Shown here piece by piece: positions 39,058-49,913 of a stretch of DNA of 53,444 nt; position 1 is the first letter of the stretch; each line of letters begins with the position of its first letter. A model generated the notes under the pieces. That model was not told where the DNA came from. It saw nothing but the letters and a program-made list of their open reading frames with translations, and made no database searches. Both the position numbers and the translations under genes were made by a program. Source of the stretch: Chromatiaceae bacterium (GTDB lineage Bacteria; Pseudomonadota; Gammaproteobacteria; Chromatiales; Chromatiaceae); assembly GCA_022340805.1 (NCBI GenBank), contig JAJDNF010000009.1:1-53444 (forward strand), written 5' to 3'.

Positions 39058-40248
39058 CTACCTTTCGATCAGCTGTTTACGTTTGTTGTACCAGTTCATG
39101 AACGTCGAAATGACCAGGCTGATGAACAGGTACACGCCCATGGTCATCGCGATAACCTCGACCGCCTGGCCGGTCTGGTTGAGGGTGGTGCCGGCAAACA
39201 CGTTGACCAGATCCGGGTAACCGATGGCGGTGGCCAATGACGAGTTCTTGGTCAGGTTGAGGTACTGGCTGGTCAGCTGCGGGATGATCACGCGCATCGC
39301 CTGCGGGATGATCACCAGCTTCAGTGTCAGCCGGGGCCGCAGACCAAGCGCATAGGCCGCCTCGGTCTGGCCATGACTGACCGCCTGGATGCCCGAGCGT
39401 ACGGCCTCGGCGATGAAGGCCGCGGTGTAGATGCTCAACGCCAGCACCAACGCGGCCAACTCCGGGATCACCTCCAGCCCACCGCTGAAATTGAAGCCAC
39501 CGAGCACCGGGTAGTCCCAGTGCAGCGGTGATCCACTGAGCCAATAGGTCGCGAGTGGCAGTCCGATGATCGCAGCGAGCGAGACCAGGCCGCCCGGGAA
39601 CTGCTGGCCAGTGGCCTCCTGCCGCCGATGCGCCCAGCGCACCAGCAGAATGGACCCAATCACAGCGAGCAACAGTGCCGCCAGGACGAGTCCGAAGCCA
39701 TCTTCCGCCACGGGTCTGGGGATGAACAGCCCGCGGTTGTTGAGAAAGATCGAGTCGCCGACGCTCAGGCTCTGGCGCGGCCGCGGTAGAGGGCGCAGTA
39801 CCGCGAAGTACCAGAACATGATCTGCAGCAGCAGCGGGATGTTGCGGAAGGTCTCGATGTAGACCGTGGCCAGCCGCGCCACCAGCCAGTTTTTCGACAG
39901 GCGCGCCACACCGATGAAAAACCCGAGGAAGGTCGCGAACAGGATACCCAGCGCCGCCACCAGCAGGGTGTTGAGTAGACCGACGATGAAGGTCCGCCCG
40001 TAGCTGTCGGTCTCATCGAATGGGATCAGGCTCTGCAGGATTCCGAACCCGGCGGCATTGTCGAGGAAGCCGAAACCGGTCGTGATCCCACGCTGCTCCA
40101 TGTTCTGCAACGTGTTGCTGAGCAGAAAGTTCCCGAACGCGAGAATGCCAAGGACCAACAACACCTGAAACAAGATCGCGCGAAACGCCGGCAGACGCCA
40201 TAGCGGGACCTTGCTCGTCGAACTCTGCGGGGTATGCTCAGCTGCCAT
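39058..40248 (-). CDS. aapQ: Amino-acid ABC transporter permease AapQ
   Basis: 396 aa, partner permease of AapM. The characteristic N-terminal helix, long periplasmic region and core with EAA loop (GQTEAAYALGLRPRLTLKLVI) are present; the C-terminus ends MNWYNKRKQLIER. The family is longer than single-domain His/Glu permeases because of the inserted segment around 110-230. It is separated from aapJ by 93 bases containing a strong stem-loop. Confidence 0.95.
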   Translation of the reverse strand: MAAEHTPQSSTSKVPLWRLPAFRAILFQVLLVLGILAFGNFLLSNTLQNMEQRGITTGFGFLDNAAGFGILQSLIPFDETDSYGRTFIVGLLNTLLVAALGILFATFLGFFIGVARLSKNWLVARLATVYIETFRNIPLLLQIMFWYFAVLRPLPRPRQSLSVGDSIFLNNRGLFIPRPVAEDGFGLVLAALLLAVIGSILLVRWAHRRQEATGQQFPGGLVSLAAIIGLPLATYWLSGSPLHWDYPVLGGFNFSGGLEVIPELAALVLALSIYTAAFIAEAVRSGIQAVSHGQTEAAYALGLRPRLTLKLVIIPQAMRVIIPQLTSQYLNLTKNSSLATAIGYPDLVNVFAGTTLNQTGQAVEVIAMTMGVYLFISLVISTFMNWYNKRKQLIER

Positions 40249-40289
40249 GCGGATACACTGATCTCAAGCGTGAATTGCCTTCGGGATGA

Positions 40290-40315
40290 GCCCGGGGTGC
40301 GATACACGCCCGGGC
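40290..40315 (-). promoter_or_regulatory. Intercistronic stem-loop between aapJ and aapQ
   Basis: GCCCGGG (40290-40296) pairs with CCCGGGC (40309-40315); GTG/CAC extend the stem around a CGATA loop, with one unpaired base. There is no T-run, so it is more likely an mRNA stabiliser or partial attenuator that raises binding-protein level over permeases. Confidence 0.6.
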
Positions 40316-40341
40316 CATGGCGAATCGTCGCACGCCGACGA

Positions 40342-41361
40342 TCAGCGAATCGGCGGTGCGTACTGCAGGCCGCCCTTGCTCCACAGCGCATTCAGCCCGC
40401 GCGAGATGCCCAGGGCGCTACCCATGCCGACGTTGCGCTCGAAAGCCTCGCCGTAGTTGCCCACCTGCTTCACGATGTTGTATCCCCAGTCGTCCGGAAT
40501 CCCCATCCACTCGCCCTTGACACCCTCGATGCCCAGCAACCGGCGCACGTTGGGATCGGTCGAGCTGGCTTTCATCTCGTCAACGTTGGCTGAGGTCACA
40601 CCCAGTTCTTCGGCATTGACCATCGCGAACAGCGACCACTTGACGATGTTGAACCACTCGTCGTCACCCTGGCGCACCACCGGGCCCAGCGGCTCCTTCG
40701 AGATCACCTCGGGCAGCACCATCGCGCTGTTCGGGTCGCTCAGCTTGATGCGCAGCGCATACAGCTGCGACTGGTCGGAGGTCAGCGCATCACAACGCCC
40801 CGCCTCGAACGCCTTGATCGTCTGATCCGAGGTGTCGAAGGTGATCGGCGTATAGCTCATCTTGTTGGCGCGGAAGTAGTCGGCCAGGTTCAGCTCGGTC
40901 GTGGTACCGGCCTGGATGCAGAACGCAGCACCATCCATCTCCAGTGCGCTCTTCACGCCGAGCTTCTTGGTGACCAGGAAGCCCTGGCCGTCGTAGTAGT
41001 TGACTCCGGTGAAGTTCAGGCCCAGCGAGGAATCGCGCGTATAGGTCCAGGTGGTGTTGCGTGGCAGCATGTCGACCTCGCCCGACTGCAGCGCAGTAAA
41101 ACGCTCCTTGGCGGTCAGCGGACTGTACTTGACCTTTTCAGCGTCGCCGAAGATCGCCGCGGCGACTGCGCGGCACATATCGACGTCGATGCCGGTGAAC
41201 TTGCCCTTGTCATCGGCGCTGGAGAAGCCGGGAATACCGGTACTTACGCCGCATTGCACAAAGCCCTTGCCCTTTACCCCATCCAGCGTCGTGCCTGCAT
41301 TGACTGTCCCCGACAGCGCTAGTGCGACGCCAAGTCCGATCGCGAGTGTGTTTTTCATCAC
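40342..41361 (-). CDS. aapJ: Amino-acid ABC transporter substrate-binding protein AapJ
   Basis: Periplasmic binding protein of a general L-amino-acid importer, 339 aa. The N-terminal signal peptide (KNTLAIGLGVALALSGTVNA) is followed by the SBP_bac_3 fold: FVQCGVSTGIPGFSSADDKG, GIDVDMCRAVAAAIFGD and MLPRNTTWTYTRDSSLGLNF. GTG 41361 is nine bases after GGAGG; ATG 41358 directly follows and is an alternative. It is the first gene of aapJQMP; no clear promoter was found by eye in the 195 bases upstream. Confidence 0.95.
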   Translation of the reverse strand: MMKNTLAIGLGVALALSGTVNAGTTLDGVKGKGFVQCGVSTGIPGFSSADDKGKFTGIDVDMCRAVAAAIFGDAEKVKYSPLTAKERFTALQSGEVDMLPRNTTWTYTRDSSLGLNFTGVNYYDGQGFLVTKKLGVKSALEMDGAAFCIQAGTTTELNLADYFRANKMSYTPITFDTSDQTIKAFEAGRCDALTSDQSQLYALRIKLSDPNSAMVLPEVISKEPLGPVVRQGDDEWFNIVKWSLFAMVNAEELGVTSANVDEMKASSTDPNVRRLLGIEGVKGEWMGIPDDWGYNIVKQVGNYGEAFERNVGMGSALGISRGLNALWSKGGLQYAPPIR

Positions 41362-41556
41362 AGAGTCTGTCCTCCAAATTACAGCGGATTCTTATCGAGT
41401 TATCCAACAATCATGCCGGAGCCATCCCCGCAGGGGCGCTGGTCCAAAGATTGTCTGTGAGCCGAGTGTGTCCCCCCAGGCTGAGGGCGTCAAGGCAGCC
41501 ACCGCCGGGCACCCTGTTGGTGCAGCGGTGGACCGGCATGCCCCGTTCGAGATCCG

Positions 41557-44438
<2,882 letters not shown>

Positions 44439-44498
44439 TGCCGTTCGCCGTCGAACCGTTGTTCAAATGCCATGTCGGCCGTCACTCGGGCCTGACCA

Positions 44499-47400
44499 TC
44501 AAACCGCCGCCAGTGCAGCGGCCTCTTCCACGTCTACCGAGACCAGGCGCGACACGCCGGGTTCATGCATGGTAACCCCGCTGAGCTGATTGGCGATTTC
44601 CATCGTGACCTTGTTGTGGGTGATGAAGATGAACTGCACATGCTCCGACATCTCCCTGACCAGCGCGGAGTAGCGACCGACGTTGGCATCATCCAGCGGC
44701 GCGTCGACCTCGTCGAGCATACAGAAAGGCGCCGGATTGAGACGGAAAATCGCGAATACCATCGCGACCGCCGTCAACGCCTTCTCACCGCCGGACAGCA
44801 GGTGGATGCTGCTGTTGCGCTTGCCGGGCGGGCGCGCCATCACCGTGACCCCGGTGTCCAGCAAGTCCTCGCCGGTCAACTCCAGGTAGGCATGGCCACC
44901 GCCGAATAACTTCGGAAACAGCTCCTTGAACCCGGCATCGACGCGATCGAAGGTCTCTTTGAAGCGCGTGCGGGTCTCGCGGTCGATCTTGCGGATCGCC
45001 TCTTCGAGGGTCGCCAGCGCCTTGCTGACATCTTCATGCTGACTGTCGAGATAGGCCATGCGCTCGCTCTGTTCCTTGAACTCGTCGATCGCGGCGAGGT
45101 TGATCGGACCGAGCCGTTGGATGCGCGCGGCCAGTTCCTCGACGCGCGCCTGCCAGGCGGCAGCCTCGGCCTCCGGCGGCATCTCGGCACTCAGTTGTTC
45201 GCGCTCGAAACCGGTCTCGGCCAGCTGTTCCTCGAGTGTGCGGCTGCGCACCAGGATTTCCTGGCGAGCCATGCGCGCCTGATCGAGCAGGCCGCGCTCG
45301 TCCTGCACGCGCTGCTCGACCTGGTGACGCGAACGGTCGAGCTCGCGCAGCTGGTGGTCGATGTCCTCGAGGCCCTTGCGCGCGGCGGCGAGCTGCGCCT
45401 CGACCTCGGCGCGGTCCTGCAACTGCTGCTCGAGCCTGGCCTGTTGCTCGCCGATCGGCACCTTACCCTGTTCGAGAGAGCCCTCGAGCTCGGCGCAGCG
45501 CTGCTCGTAGTGTTGCAGCTGCTGCTGCATGCGCCCGATCCCGGAGCGCAGCGAATCCTCCGAGGTACGCATCGATTCCACGCGCAGTGCGATCTCATGC
45601 ACCCGGTTGCGCGCCTCACTGGCAGCGGCACGCGCCTCGTCCAGCGCAATGCGCAGCTCGTCGCGGCGCGCAACCAGCTGCTCGCGCTGCATGCCGAGAT
45701 CCTCGATCGAGGCCAGCGCCTGGTGCAGTTGGCTACGCGCCTCCTCCATATCGGTCATGCCCTGTTCGATCTGCTGGCGGATCTCGGCGGCGTCTTTTTC
45801 CAGCCCCTCGATGCGATGCCGAATCTGCTCGGCGCGGGCCTGCTTGCCACTCAGCAGCGCACGCACCTCGGAAAGCACGCGCTGCGCCGCCTCCATCTCG
45901 CGCTGCTGCACCTCGCGTGCCTGTTCGGCCTCGACCAGGGCCTGGCGATCTGCCGCAAGCTGTTCGGCTAGCCGCTGCACCTGCGGCTCGAGTTCTGCCT
46001 GGCGCTGCGACAGCGTGCGGATCTCCTGTTCACGTGCCAGCACACCGGCGTGCGCGTCGCTGCCGCGCTGCAGGCTGACCCAGCCGCGACCGACGCGCAG
46101 TCCGTCCGGCGTGACCATGCATTCGCCGGGCGCGAGCTCCTGGCGGCGGCGCAGCGCCTCGTCGAGGTCGCTAGCCAGGTGGATGCTGTTCAGCAGGTGA
46201 GTAAGCGGCGCGGGACCATTGACCACCGCGGCCAGGGTCCCGGCGCGTGCCGGTGGCCGTTCGCCCTGGTCCTCGAACAGCATCAAGCGGCCGCGCTCGA
46301 GCTGCGCCAGCCGCCCGGCAGGGCCCTCCAGCCGGTCGACCATGACCGCCTGGAGCTGCTCGGCGAGCACCACCTCGACAGCCCTCTGCCACTCGCCGGA
46401 AACCTCGAGCGTCTCCAGCAAGCGCTTCGCGGCACCCAGGTCCTGCTCATCCAGCCAACGCTCGACGACCTTGTCGCCTTCGCCGCGTGCTGCCTGCTGC
46501 AGGGCCTGCAGCGAGGCCAGCCGCCCCCTGAGCATCTCCAGCTCGCTGCGTGCAGCGGCCAGGTCTTCCTGCGCCTGCTGGCTGCGTTCACGCAGCTCGC
46601 CGATCGACTGCAGGCGGTCCTCGACCCGACCGCGCACCACGGCCAGCGCGGCCTCGCCCTCGGACTCGCGCCGCTGCAGCTCGACGATCTCGGCCTGCAG
46701 CGAGACATCCGACAGCTGCCGGCGATCCTCCTGGTTGCGGTCCAGGCGGCGCTTGAGCTGCACCTCCTGCTGTTCGAGGTGATTGATCCGGGTGCGCTCC
46801 ACCTGGGCCTGCTGGGCCGGCTCGTTGGCACTCTGGTTGAACCTGTCCCATTCGGCCTGCCAGGCGTGCATCGCGCTCTCGGCGTCCTGCAGCGCGTGGG
46901 CCGCGACATCGGCCCGCTCGCGCGCCTCCTCGAGCATCGGCTGATCACGCTCGAGCTCACCGGCCAGCTGCGCCAGGCGGCTACTGTCCTGTTCGCTCAG
47001 GGCCTGGGCCTGGGCCAGCGACTGGCGCGCCTGGACCAGGTCGGCCTCGTGCTGGCGCCGCGCCTCGCGCGCATACTGGATCGCCTCCTCGAGGCGCGCA
47101 ATCTCCGAGCCCACCGCGTAGAAGCGACCCTGGATCTCGTTGAAACCGTCGTTGACCTCGGCATGCGCGGCACGCTGCTGTTCGATCTGCGCCTCCAGGT
47201 TGCGCTGATCGGCAACTGCGGCCTGCAGCCTGTTTTCCTGATCGGCAATGCTGCGGTCGCGCCTTTCGATGTCGGCCAGCATATCGTCCAGGCGCAGCAC
47301 CAGCAGCTCGGCGCGCACCCGCCGATCCTGTTCGCGGAAGGCCTTGTACTTCTGCGCCGTGGCCGACTGGCGCTCGAGATGACGCAGCTGCTTCTGGACC

Positions 47401-47999
47401 TCTTCACGCAGGTCGTCGAGACGTTCCAGGTTCTCGCGCGTATGCGCGATCCGGTTCTCGGTCTCGCGTCGCCGCTCCTTGTACTTGGAGATGCCGGCCG
47501 CTTCCTCGAGGTACACGCGCAGGTCTTCCGGACGCGCCTCGATGATCCGCGAGATCATGCCCTGCTCGATGATCGAATAGCTGCGTGGCCCCAGTCCGGT
47601 GCCGAGAAACAGGTCGGTGATATCGCGCCGCCGGCAACGCACGCCGTTGAGGAAATACAACGACTGGCCATCGCGCGAGACCTGGCGTTTCACCGAGATC
47701 TGGCTGTACTGGGCATACTGGCCGCCGGCGCTGCCGTCGGCATTGTCGAACACCAGTTCGATGGTCGCGGTACCGACGGGCTTGCGACTGCTGGAGCCGT
47801 TGAAGATGACGTCGGCCATCGACTCGCCGCGCAGCATCTTGGCCGAACTCTCGCCCATGACCCAGCGCACCGCGTCGATCACGTTGGACTTGCCGCAGCC
47901 GTTGGGTCCGACGATGCCGACGAGATTGCTGGGGAATTGGACCGTGGTCGGGTCTACAAAGGATTTGAAGCCCGCCAGCTTGATTTTTTCCAGACGCAT
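44499..47999 (-). CDS. smc: Chromosome segregation protein SMC
   Basis: 1166 aa condensin ATPase. Walker A GPNGCGKSN (31-39) in the N-terminal head, two very long coiled coils, a hinge at about 515-660, and a C-terminal head with LSGGEKALTAVAMVFAIF and Walker B FCMLDEVDAPLDDANV. It starts at MRLEKIKLAGFKSF; 17 more open codons upstream are not family-like. No good ribosome-binding site is seen. This is the true SMC type rather than MukB, and no scpA/scpB lies next to it. Confidence 0.97.
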   Translation of the reverse strand: MRLEKIKLAGFKSFVDPTTVQFPSNLVGIVGPNGCGKSNVIDAVRWVMGESSAKMLRGESMADVIFNGSSSRKPVGTATIELVFDNADGSAGGQYAQYSQISVKRQVSRDGQSLYFLNGVRCRRRDITDLFLGTGLGPRSYSIIEQGMISRIIEARPEDLRVYLEEAAGISKYKERRRETENRIAHTRENLERLDDLREEVQKQLRHLERQSATAQKYKAFREQDRRVRAELLVLRLDDMLADIERRDRSIADQENRLQAAVADQRNLEAQIEQQRAAHAEVNDGFNEIQGRFYAVGSEIARLEEAIQYAREARRQHEADLVQARQSLAQAQALSEQDSSRLAQLAGELERDQPMLEEARERADVAAHALQDAESAMHAWQAEWDRFNQSANEPAQQAQVERTRINHLEQQEVQLKRRLDRNQEDRRQLSDVSLQAEIVELQRRESEGEAALAVVRGRVEDRLQSIGELRERSQQAQEDLAAARSELEMLRGRLASLQALQQAARGEGDKVVERWLDEQDLGAAKRLLETLEVSGEWQRAVEVVLAEQLQAVMVDRLEGPAGRLAQLERGRLMLFEDQGERPPARAGTLAAVVNGPAPLTHLLNSIHLASDLDEALRRRQELAPGECMVTPDGLRVGRGWVSLQRGSDAHAGVLAREQEIRTLSQRQAELEPQVQRLAEQLAADRQALVEAEQAREVQQREMEAAQRVLSEVRALLSGKQARAEQIRHRIEGLEKDAAEIRQQIEQGMTDMEEARSQLHQALASIEDLGMQREQLVARRDELRIALDEARAAASEARNRVHEIALRVESMRTSEDSLRSGIGRMQQQLQHYEQRCAELEGSLEQGKVPIGEQQARLEQQLQDRAEVEAQLAAARKGLEDIDHQLRELDRSRHQVEQRVQDERGLLDQARMARQEILVRSRTLEEQLAETGFEREQLSAEMPPEAEAAAWQARVEELAARIQRLGPINLAAIDEFKEQSERMAYLDSQHEDVSKALATLEEAIRKIDRETRTRFKETFDRVDAGFKELFPKLFGGGHAYLELTGEDLLDTGVTVMARPPGKRNSSIHLLSGGEKALTAVAMVFAIFRLNPAPFCMLDEVDAPLDDANVGRYSALVREMSEHVQFIFITHNKVTMEIANQLSGVTMHEPGVSRLVSVDVEEAAALAAV

Positions 48000-48192
48000 G
48001 GCGGGCAAAGATACAGGATGCTTTGCGGCCCGCACAAGACACAGCCGCAAGCCGCCAACAGGTCACAAGAACAGGCCGTATATCAATGTTTTTAGAGAAT
48101 TTTTTCCTCGAACTTAAAGTGGTTTGTCGGCCCGCCCGGTGACCGATGCCATATAATTGTCGGCAATTTGCGAACCACTGTCAGGAATCACG

Positions 48193-48582
48193 ATGTCGAC
48201 CCAGCCGAGCAAAGATCTGGAGACCTTCCCAAACCCGCGCCCCGAGCGCGACTACACCATCCGCATACGCATCCCGGAGTTCACCTGCCTGTGCCCGAAG
48301 ACCGGGCAGCCGGACTTCGCCACGCTGCACCTGGAATATGTGCCGGACATGCTGTGCGTCGAACTGAAGTCGCTGAAGCTGTACGTCTGGTCGTATCGCG
48401 ACCAAGGGGCGTTTCACGAGGCGGTGACCAACCGCATTCTCGACGACCTGCTCCAGGCGACCCGGCCGCGCTTCATGCGTCTGACGGCCGAGTTCAACGT
48501 GCGCGGCGGCGTCTACACCAATGTCGTCGCCGAACACCGCGCCGACGACTGGTTGGCCCCGGCCCCGGTCCAGCTGCCCTGA
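48193..48582 (+). CDS. queF: NADPH-dependent preQ0 reductase QueF (short type)
   Basis: Reduces 7-cyano-7-deazaguanine to preQ1 for queuosine in tRNA, 129 aa: the unimodular YkvM type, not the double-length E. coli form. Catalytic cysteine is C34 in [13 protein letters not shown] with the general acid D41; the substrate-binding ELKSLKLY and FHE segments are present. ATG 48193 has AGGA seven bases upstream. A TATAAT (48152-48157) lies 35 bases upstream without a well-spaced -35. Divergent from smc. Confidence 0.97.
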   Translation: MSTQPSKDLETFPNPRPERDYTIRIRIPEFTCLCPKTGQPDFATLHLEYVPDMLCVELKSLKLYVWSYRDQGAFHEAVTNRILDDLLQATRPRFMRLTAEFNVRGGVYTNVVAEHRADDWLAPAPVQLP

Positions 48583-48593
48583 CCTTCGGGCGG

Positions 48594-49913
48594 GTGTCGA
48601 GCGCTCGAGCCACGCCGGACTGCTACATCGGTCTCGACCTCGGCACATCCGGCTGTCGCGCCGTCGCGATCGACGATGACGGCCGGGTCGCCGCCGAGGC
48701 GCGCCAGGCACTGCCAGAATCGCGACATCCACAACCCGGGGCAAGCGAACAGGACCCCGACGACTGGTGGAACGCGACAATCGCGGTGCTGAAACTGCTG
48801 GTCGAACAGCGACCGGGGCTGATCCGTGCCATCTGCGTCGACGGCACCTCCTCGACCCTGCTGCTGTGCGACCGTCAGGGCGGGCCGTGCACTGCCGGTC
48901 TGATGTACGACGACCGTCGCGCCGGCGCACAGGCGACGCTGATCGAACGCGTCGCACCGCCCGAGAGCGCGGCGCGTGGCGCCGGTTCGGCGCTGGCCAA
49001 ACTGCTGTACCTGCTCGAAATCCATCAGCGGATGCCGGTGGCGCATGCAGTCCACCAGGCCGACTGGATCAACGGTCGACTCGGCGGCAGATTCGGGATC
49101 AGCGACGAAAACAACGCCCTCAAGCTCGGCTACGATCCGGTCGCCAGGCAATGGCCGGACTGGCTCGGTCGCCTGCCATTTCCCAGCAGCCTGTTACCCA
49201 GGGTGTTGCCGGTCGGCGCCCCGCTCGGCACGCTGTCGCGCGCGCTGACGACATTGCTCGGCCTGGCGGAGGATGTACTGCTGGTGGCCGGGACGACCGA
49301 CAGCAACGCGGCGACCCTGGCGGCCGGCATCGACCGGATCGGCGACGCGGTGACTTCCCTGGGCAGTACCCTGGTCGTCAAGATCCTCAGCGACCGACCG
49401 GTGTCGTCGTCACGCTATGGTGTCTACAGCCACCGCATCGGCGACCAGTGGCTGGTCGGCGGCGCCTCGAACACCGGCGGCAGCGTGCTGCGTCAGTTTT
49501 TCAGCGACATCGAGTTGGCCGAACTCAGTCCGCAGATCGACCCCGAAAGGACCCTGGGCCTCGGCTACTACCCGCTACCGGCAGCAGGTGAACGCTTCCC
49601 GAACAACGATCCGCAGATGCTGCCGCGAATGCAGCCGCGTCCTGCAGACAAGGCTGAATTCTTGCAGGCAATATTCGAAGGGATCGCCGCCATCGAGGCC
49701 GAAGGGTATGCGCGCCTGGCCGAACTGGGCGCCCCCAGCCCCGGGCGCATCTATACCTGCGGCGGCGGGGCCGTGAACGAGACCTGGCGCAGGATCCGCG
49801 AGCACAGGCTAGGCGTGCCGGTACAGCGCGCTGAGCACACCGAGGCGGCCTACGGCGTGGCGTTGCTCGCCCGCGCCGCAGTGCGTGGCTCAGCCGCGCA
49901 ACTTGGCCAGTAA
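48594..49913 (+). CDS. FGGY-family carbohydrate kinase (D-ribulokinase-like)
   Basis: 439 aa from GTG 48594, 11 bases after queF. The actin-like ATPase fold is shown by YIGLDLGTSGCRAVAIDDDG (residues 11-30), the sugar-site aspartate in HQADWINGRLGG (about 160), the LGSTLVVKIL phosphate-2 region, and YTCGGGAVNETWRRI near the C-terminus. The DLGTSGCRA block resembles the small D-ribulose kinases of cyanobacteria and plants more than XylB, so D-ribulose is a reasonable but unproven substrate. Its last 24 bases overlap the end of prsT on the other strand. Confidence 0.85.
   Translation: MSSARATPDCYIGLDLGTSGCRAVAIDDDGRVAAEARQALPESRHPQPGASEQDPDDWWNATIAVLKLLVEQRPGLIRAICVDGTSSTLLLCDRQGGPCTAGLMYDDRRAGAQATLIERVAPPESAARGAGSALAKLLYLLEIHQRMPVAHAVHQADWINGRLGGRFGISDENNALKLGYDPVARQWPDWLGRLPFPSSLLPRVLPVGAPLGTLSRALTTLLGLAEDVLLVAGTTDSNAATLAAGIDRIGDAVTSLGSTLVVKILSDRPVSSSRYGVYSHRIGDQWLVGGASNTGGSVLRQFFSDIELAELSPQIDPERTLGLGYYPLPAAGERFPNNDPQMLPRMQPRPADKAEFLQAIFEGIAAIEAEGYARLAELGAPSPGRIYTCGGGAVNETWRRIREHRLGVPVQRAEHTEAAYGVALLARAAVRGSAAQLGQ

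Noticed and set aside
41362..41556. Sigma-54 promoter before aapJ
   Set aside because: The best GG-N10 match (TGGCTCCGGCATGAT) lacks the GC at -12; no other candidate was seen.
46050..48095. Plus-strand open frame opposite smc
   Set aside because: Low-complexity Leu/Arg/Gln translation mirroring the SMC coiled coil; no ribosome-binding site or homology.
48083..48192. preQ1 riboswitch upstream of queF
   Set aside because: No recognisable preQ1 aptamer pseudoknot or A-rich tail; only a TATAAT-like hexamer is visible.
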